DNA of 9,950 nt from the NCBI GenBank assembly GCA_026786065.1, contig JAJAYS010000022.1, positions 1-9,950 of the forward strand, read 5' to 3'. The notes beneath the pieces are model-generated. The model made no database searches. It saw nothing but the letters and a program-made list of their open reading frames with translations, and had not been told where the DNA came from. The DNA is from Polaromonas sp. GTDB lineage: Bacteria; Pseudomonadota; Gammaproteobacteria; Burkholderiales; Burkholderiaceae_C. The position numbers and the translations under genes were made by a program. Positions within the stretch are counted from its first letter, which is position 1. The number at the start of each line of letters is the position of its first letter. Below are positions 7,719-9,950 of the stretch, piece by piece.

Positions 7719-8924
7719 CTAGGCAGCCTGTTTGATTGCCGCCGGGCCGTCATGCAGTTCGCGCAGCGGATGCGCCTCGGGCGTCCACGGGCTGGCAAAA
7801 AACGCATCGGTCATGCCGGGCTTGACGTCTTCGATGCGCGCCGGCTGCCATTTCGGCGCGTAGTCCTTGTCGATCGCCAAGGCCCGAATCCCCTCGACCG
7901 CTTCACTCGCCCGGCCCGGCCCGGGATGAAAACAGCGGTACACCATATCGCGCTCCATGCGCAGGTTGTCGGCCAACTGCAGGCTCCGGGCCTTGCGAAT
8001 CTGTTCCAGCGTCACATGCAGCATCAAGGGCGAAAACCGGCGCATCGACGCGGCGGCTTTCTTGGCCCATGGTTCGCCGGGGCGCTCCAGCGCATCGACG
8101 ATGTGTTTGACCCGTGGCAGTGAGAATATATCATCGATTCGGCTTTCTGACGAGCAAATACGGGCGTCAGCAGCTACAAGTTTCGTAGCGATCCAGGCGC
8201 TGGCACCAGCCTCGCTTGCCAGCTCTGGGCTGCCCAAGGCCTCCCAAAGCCCGGCCAATTGTGCCGATTCGACTTGCAGGTCCGCCAGGCCATAGGCCAA
8301 AGCCTCGGGCGCGCCGATGATCTGGCCCGTCAGCGCCAGGTATTCGCCGACATGACCCGGACAGCGGCTCAAAAAATAGCCGCCGCCGACATCCGGAAAC
8401 AGGCCGATGTTCGGCTCCGGCATCGCCATTTTTGTGCGCTCGGTGACGATGCGGACATGTCCGCCGCCAGCTTGCCGTGACTGGCTTGGCGCAACCCAGG
8501 CCGAGCCCTGAGACAAACCCATGCCGCCGCCCATCACCACGCCATCCATAAAGGCGATGTACGGCTTGGGGTAGTGGTGAATCAGATGGTTCAGCCGGTA
8601 CTCTTCAGTGAAGAAGTCTTCGAGCGCCAGCTCGCCAGCCGCGCCAGCCTGTGCGGCCTGGTGAAAAAACCGGATGTCACCGCCTGCACAAAAGCTGCCA
8701 AAAAGCGCGTCTGCGCTGCCGGGGCGACCGGCCTTGTTACTGCCGCGAATCGCCACCACCGTGACTTCGGGGTCGCCCTGCCAGGCAAGCAGGATGCGGC
8801 TCAGCTCACGGACCATTGCAAGAGACAGTGCATTGAGCGCCTTGGGCCGGTTGAGCGTGATCAGCCCAGCACCGCCTCGCCGCTCCGCGACGATCTCGGT
8901 TGCCGGGTGTATGTTCTGACTCAT
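7719..8924 (-). CDS. 3-hydroxyisobutyryl-CoA hydrolase-like enoyl-CoA hydratase/isomerase family protein
   Basis: A crotonase-fold protein of 401 residues, longer than simple enoyl-CoA hydratases (about 260) and matching the HIBCH subgroup. Visible signatures (numbered from ATG 8924): ITLNRPKALNAL, the oxyanion-hole FCAGGD (78-83), DGVVMGGGMGLS (127-138), and PEPNIGLFPDVGGGYF, in which E170 and D178 have the 8-residue spacing of the catalytic Glu and Asp of human HIBCH. The C-terminal part holds MERDMVYRCF, EGIRALAIDKD and PKW, also typical. HIBCH acts in valine breakdown, releasing 3-hydroxyisobutyrate from its CoA ester; the true substrate here is uncertain. Between GLSQG and VRIVTE there are about 13-16 extra residues. 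ATG 8924 overlaps the upstream transporter stop as ATGA; ATG 8939 is an alternative start five codons longer. Confidence 0.88.
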   Translation of the reverse strand: MSQNIHPATEIVAERRGGAGLITLNRPKALNALSLAMVRELSRILLAWQGDPEVTVVAIRGSNKAGRPGSADALFGSFCAGGDIRFFHQAAQAGAAGELALEDFFTEEYRLNHLIHHYPKPYIAFMDGVVMGGGMGLSQGSAWVAPSQSRQAGGGHVRIVTERTKMAMPEPNIGLFPDVGGGYFLSRCPGHVGEYLALTGQIIGAPEALAYGLADLQVESAQLAGLWEALGSPELASEAGASAWIATKLVAADARICSSESRIDDIFSLPRVKHIVDALERPGEPWAKKAAASMRRFSPLMLHVTLEQIRKARSLQLADNLRMERDMVYRCFHPGPGRASEAVEGIRALAIDKDYAPKWQPARIEDVKPGMTDAFFASPWTPEAHPLRELHDGPAAIKQAA

Positions 8925-9796
8925 GTTCTTTGTTTCCATCCAAATATTGCGTTGATGACCAGCGCGCTAAGGACCAGCGTACCGCCGGTCAGCACGTTGG
9001 CGCCCGGTGCCTCGCCAGCGCCTACCCACGCCAGCAGGATGCCAAAAATAACTTCAAGCAGCGCCAGCAGGGATATCTCGGGTGCCTTCAAAACGCCGGC
9101 GCACCAGACCGCCAGCACGCAGGGAATCGCCAGCTGAAACAAACCCAGAATCGCCAGCAGGCCGATGTCGTGCGGGGTGGCCGGCAGTGGAAGCGATAGC
9201 GGCAAGGTCAGCAACGACGAAAGCAGCGCCCCGACCAGCACCGCCGGAACCAGGTCGATGTTCTTGCCGTGCGCACGGCTGTGTTGCACCACCGTCCAGT
9301 TGATCGCCCCGGCAATCGGCACCAGCAGCGCGATCAGCGTGCCGGGGAGTTGGCTGCTCAGGTCAACCTGACCGCCGTACATCCAGGCGATGCCGACGCT
9401 GGCCACTGCGATGGCGAGCCAGGTCCGCGTGGGAATACGGTGACCGATGAACACCCGCGAGGCCAGCGCCGTCATGAACGGCCCTAGCGCCAGCGTGACC
9501 AGCACGTTGGCGACCGTGGTCAGCGTCAGCGCCAGCATGAAAGCGGTGAACATCACGCTCCAGCACAGGCCCGAAACCCAGAGTGCAGCGCCACCGTGGC
9601 GAATTTTCGAGAATACCGCCCGTCCCTGGATCAACGGGAGCAGGACGAGCAGCGACAGCGCAGTGAAAAAGCTGCGCCAGAACGTAACCTCGAAGCTGCC
9701 TGCGGCGTCCAGATGCCGGGTCACGACGCCGGCCGTCGCCCACATCAGCGTGACCGCGATCATCAACAGCACGGCGCGGCGGTGCGTCAGCTTCAT
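8921..9796 (-). CDS. EamA/DMT-family membrane transporter
   Basis: A hydrophobic 291-residue protein with about ten predicted membrane helices (roughly 8-25, 35-56, 70-92, 93-115, 122-140, 149-168, 180-205, 210-230, 235-258, 265-285) in two EamA repeats. Typical features are MWATAGVVTRHL in helix 1, the FWRSFFTAL stretch in helix 2, ALTLTTVANVLVTLALGPFMTAL around helices 3-4, and the second-repeat counterpart APEISLLALLEVIFGILLAW. The family exports or imports small metabolites, often amino acids; the substrate cannot be read from sequence. ATG 9796 (MKLTHRRAVLL) was chosen because membrane helix 1 follows at a normal distance; an upstream ATG at 9853 adds 19 residues of low family character. 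Its stop overlaps the crotonase start by 4 nt, so the two are probably cotranscribed and translationally coupled. Confidence 0.9.
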   Translation of the reverse strand: MKLTHRRAVLLMIAVTLMWATAGVVTRHLDAAGSFEVTFWRSFFTALSLLVLLPLIQGRAVFSKIRHGGAALWVSGLCWSVMFTAFMLALTLTTVANVLVTLALGPFMTALASRVFIGHRIPTRTWLAIAVASVGIAWMYGGQVDLSSQLPGTLIALLVPIAGAINWTVVQHSRAHGKNIDLVPAVLVGALLSSLLTLPLSLPLPATPHDIGLLAILGLFQLAIPCVLAVWCAGVLKAPEISLLALLEVIFGILLAWVGAGEAPGANVLTGGTLVLSALVINAIFGWKQRT

Positions 9797-9873
9797 GGCC
9801 CGGAATCCCGTGAGTCGCCCCCTACCTGCAAGGCAAAAGGCCAGCCGGAGCAAGCGTCCGCGTCAGGAGGCAC

Positions 9874-9950
9874 CCTTCGATACCTCAGGCAAAACGGAGA
9901 AGTGCGCGACCGGGGGGCCAAAGGCCGCAGCGCCGGGCCGCCCCAAGCAA
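9874..9950 (+). repeat. Repeat-like sequence upstream of the EamA gene, cut by the window edge
   Basis: CCCTTCGATACCTCAGGC (9874-9890) resembles, with changes, the CCCTTCGACGGGCTCAGG found on the minus strand between guaB and guaA. It is followed by a short GGCC-AAA-GGCC inverted repeat (9916-9926) and ends in GGGCCGCCCCAAGCAA, which looks like the left half of a GC-rich repeat whose right half (CCTTGGGGGGGC) lies at about 3919-3930. The spacer 9797-9950 shows no gene, and I found no clear promoter for the EamA gene in it. Confidence 0.4.

Overview
The window looks like a chromosomal core region of a GC-rich beta-proteobacterium, most likely Burkholderiales in or near Comamonadaceae (Polaromonas/Rhodoferax/Variovorax-like). 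This rests on the character of GuaA, GuaB, SmpB and the DUF4124 protein, the ratA-rnfH/smpB arrangement, and GC-rich intergenic repeats that I recall as typical of this family. No database search was possible.

Layout from left to right. Positions 1-1311 (minus strand) hold the most striking gene: a tRNA adenosine-34 deaminase (TadA) fused in one uninterrupted frame to a haloalkane-dehalogenase-like alpha/beta hydrolase. It runs off the left edge. Upstream of it on the same strand is a PaiB-family FMN-binding protein (1369-1986), then guaA (2076-3698) and guaB (3969-5444). These last two make GMP from IMP through XMP. Between guaB and guaA lies a 270-bp spacer holding dispersed-repeat-like sequence and several small hairpins.

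Divergent from guaB is a secreted DUF4124 protein (5620-6147, plus). It converges on rnfH (6186-6566) and ratA (6526-6969), an overlapping pair on the minus strand. smpB (7044-7619, plus) diverges from ratA. This smpB / ratA-rnfH cluster is a widely conserved proteobacterial arrangement. smpB converges on a two-gene minus-strand unit: an EamA/DMT transporter (8921-9796) whose stop overlaps the start of a 3-hydroxyisobutyryl-CoA hydrolase-like crotonase (7719-8924). The right edge (9797-9950) carries sequence related to both repeat types seen between guaB and guaA.

Most of the window is housekeeping: purine synthesis, tRNA wobble modification and ribosome rescue. The points worth a second look are the TadA-dehalogenase fusion with an apparently intact dehalogenase active site, a Gln-to-Tyr change next to the GuaA glutaminase cysteine, repeats separating guaB from guaA, an extended SmpB N-terminus, face-to-face TACAAT boxes between ratA and smpB, and a short insertion in the crotonase. 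No tRNA, rRNA, CRISPR array, insertion sequence or phage gene was seen.
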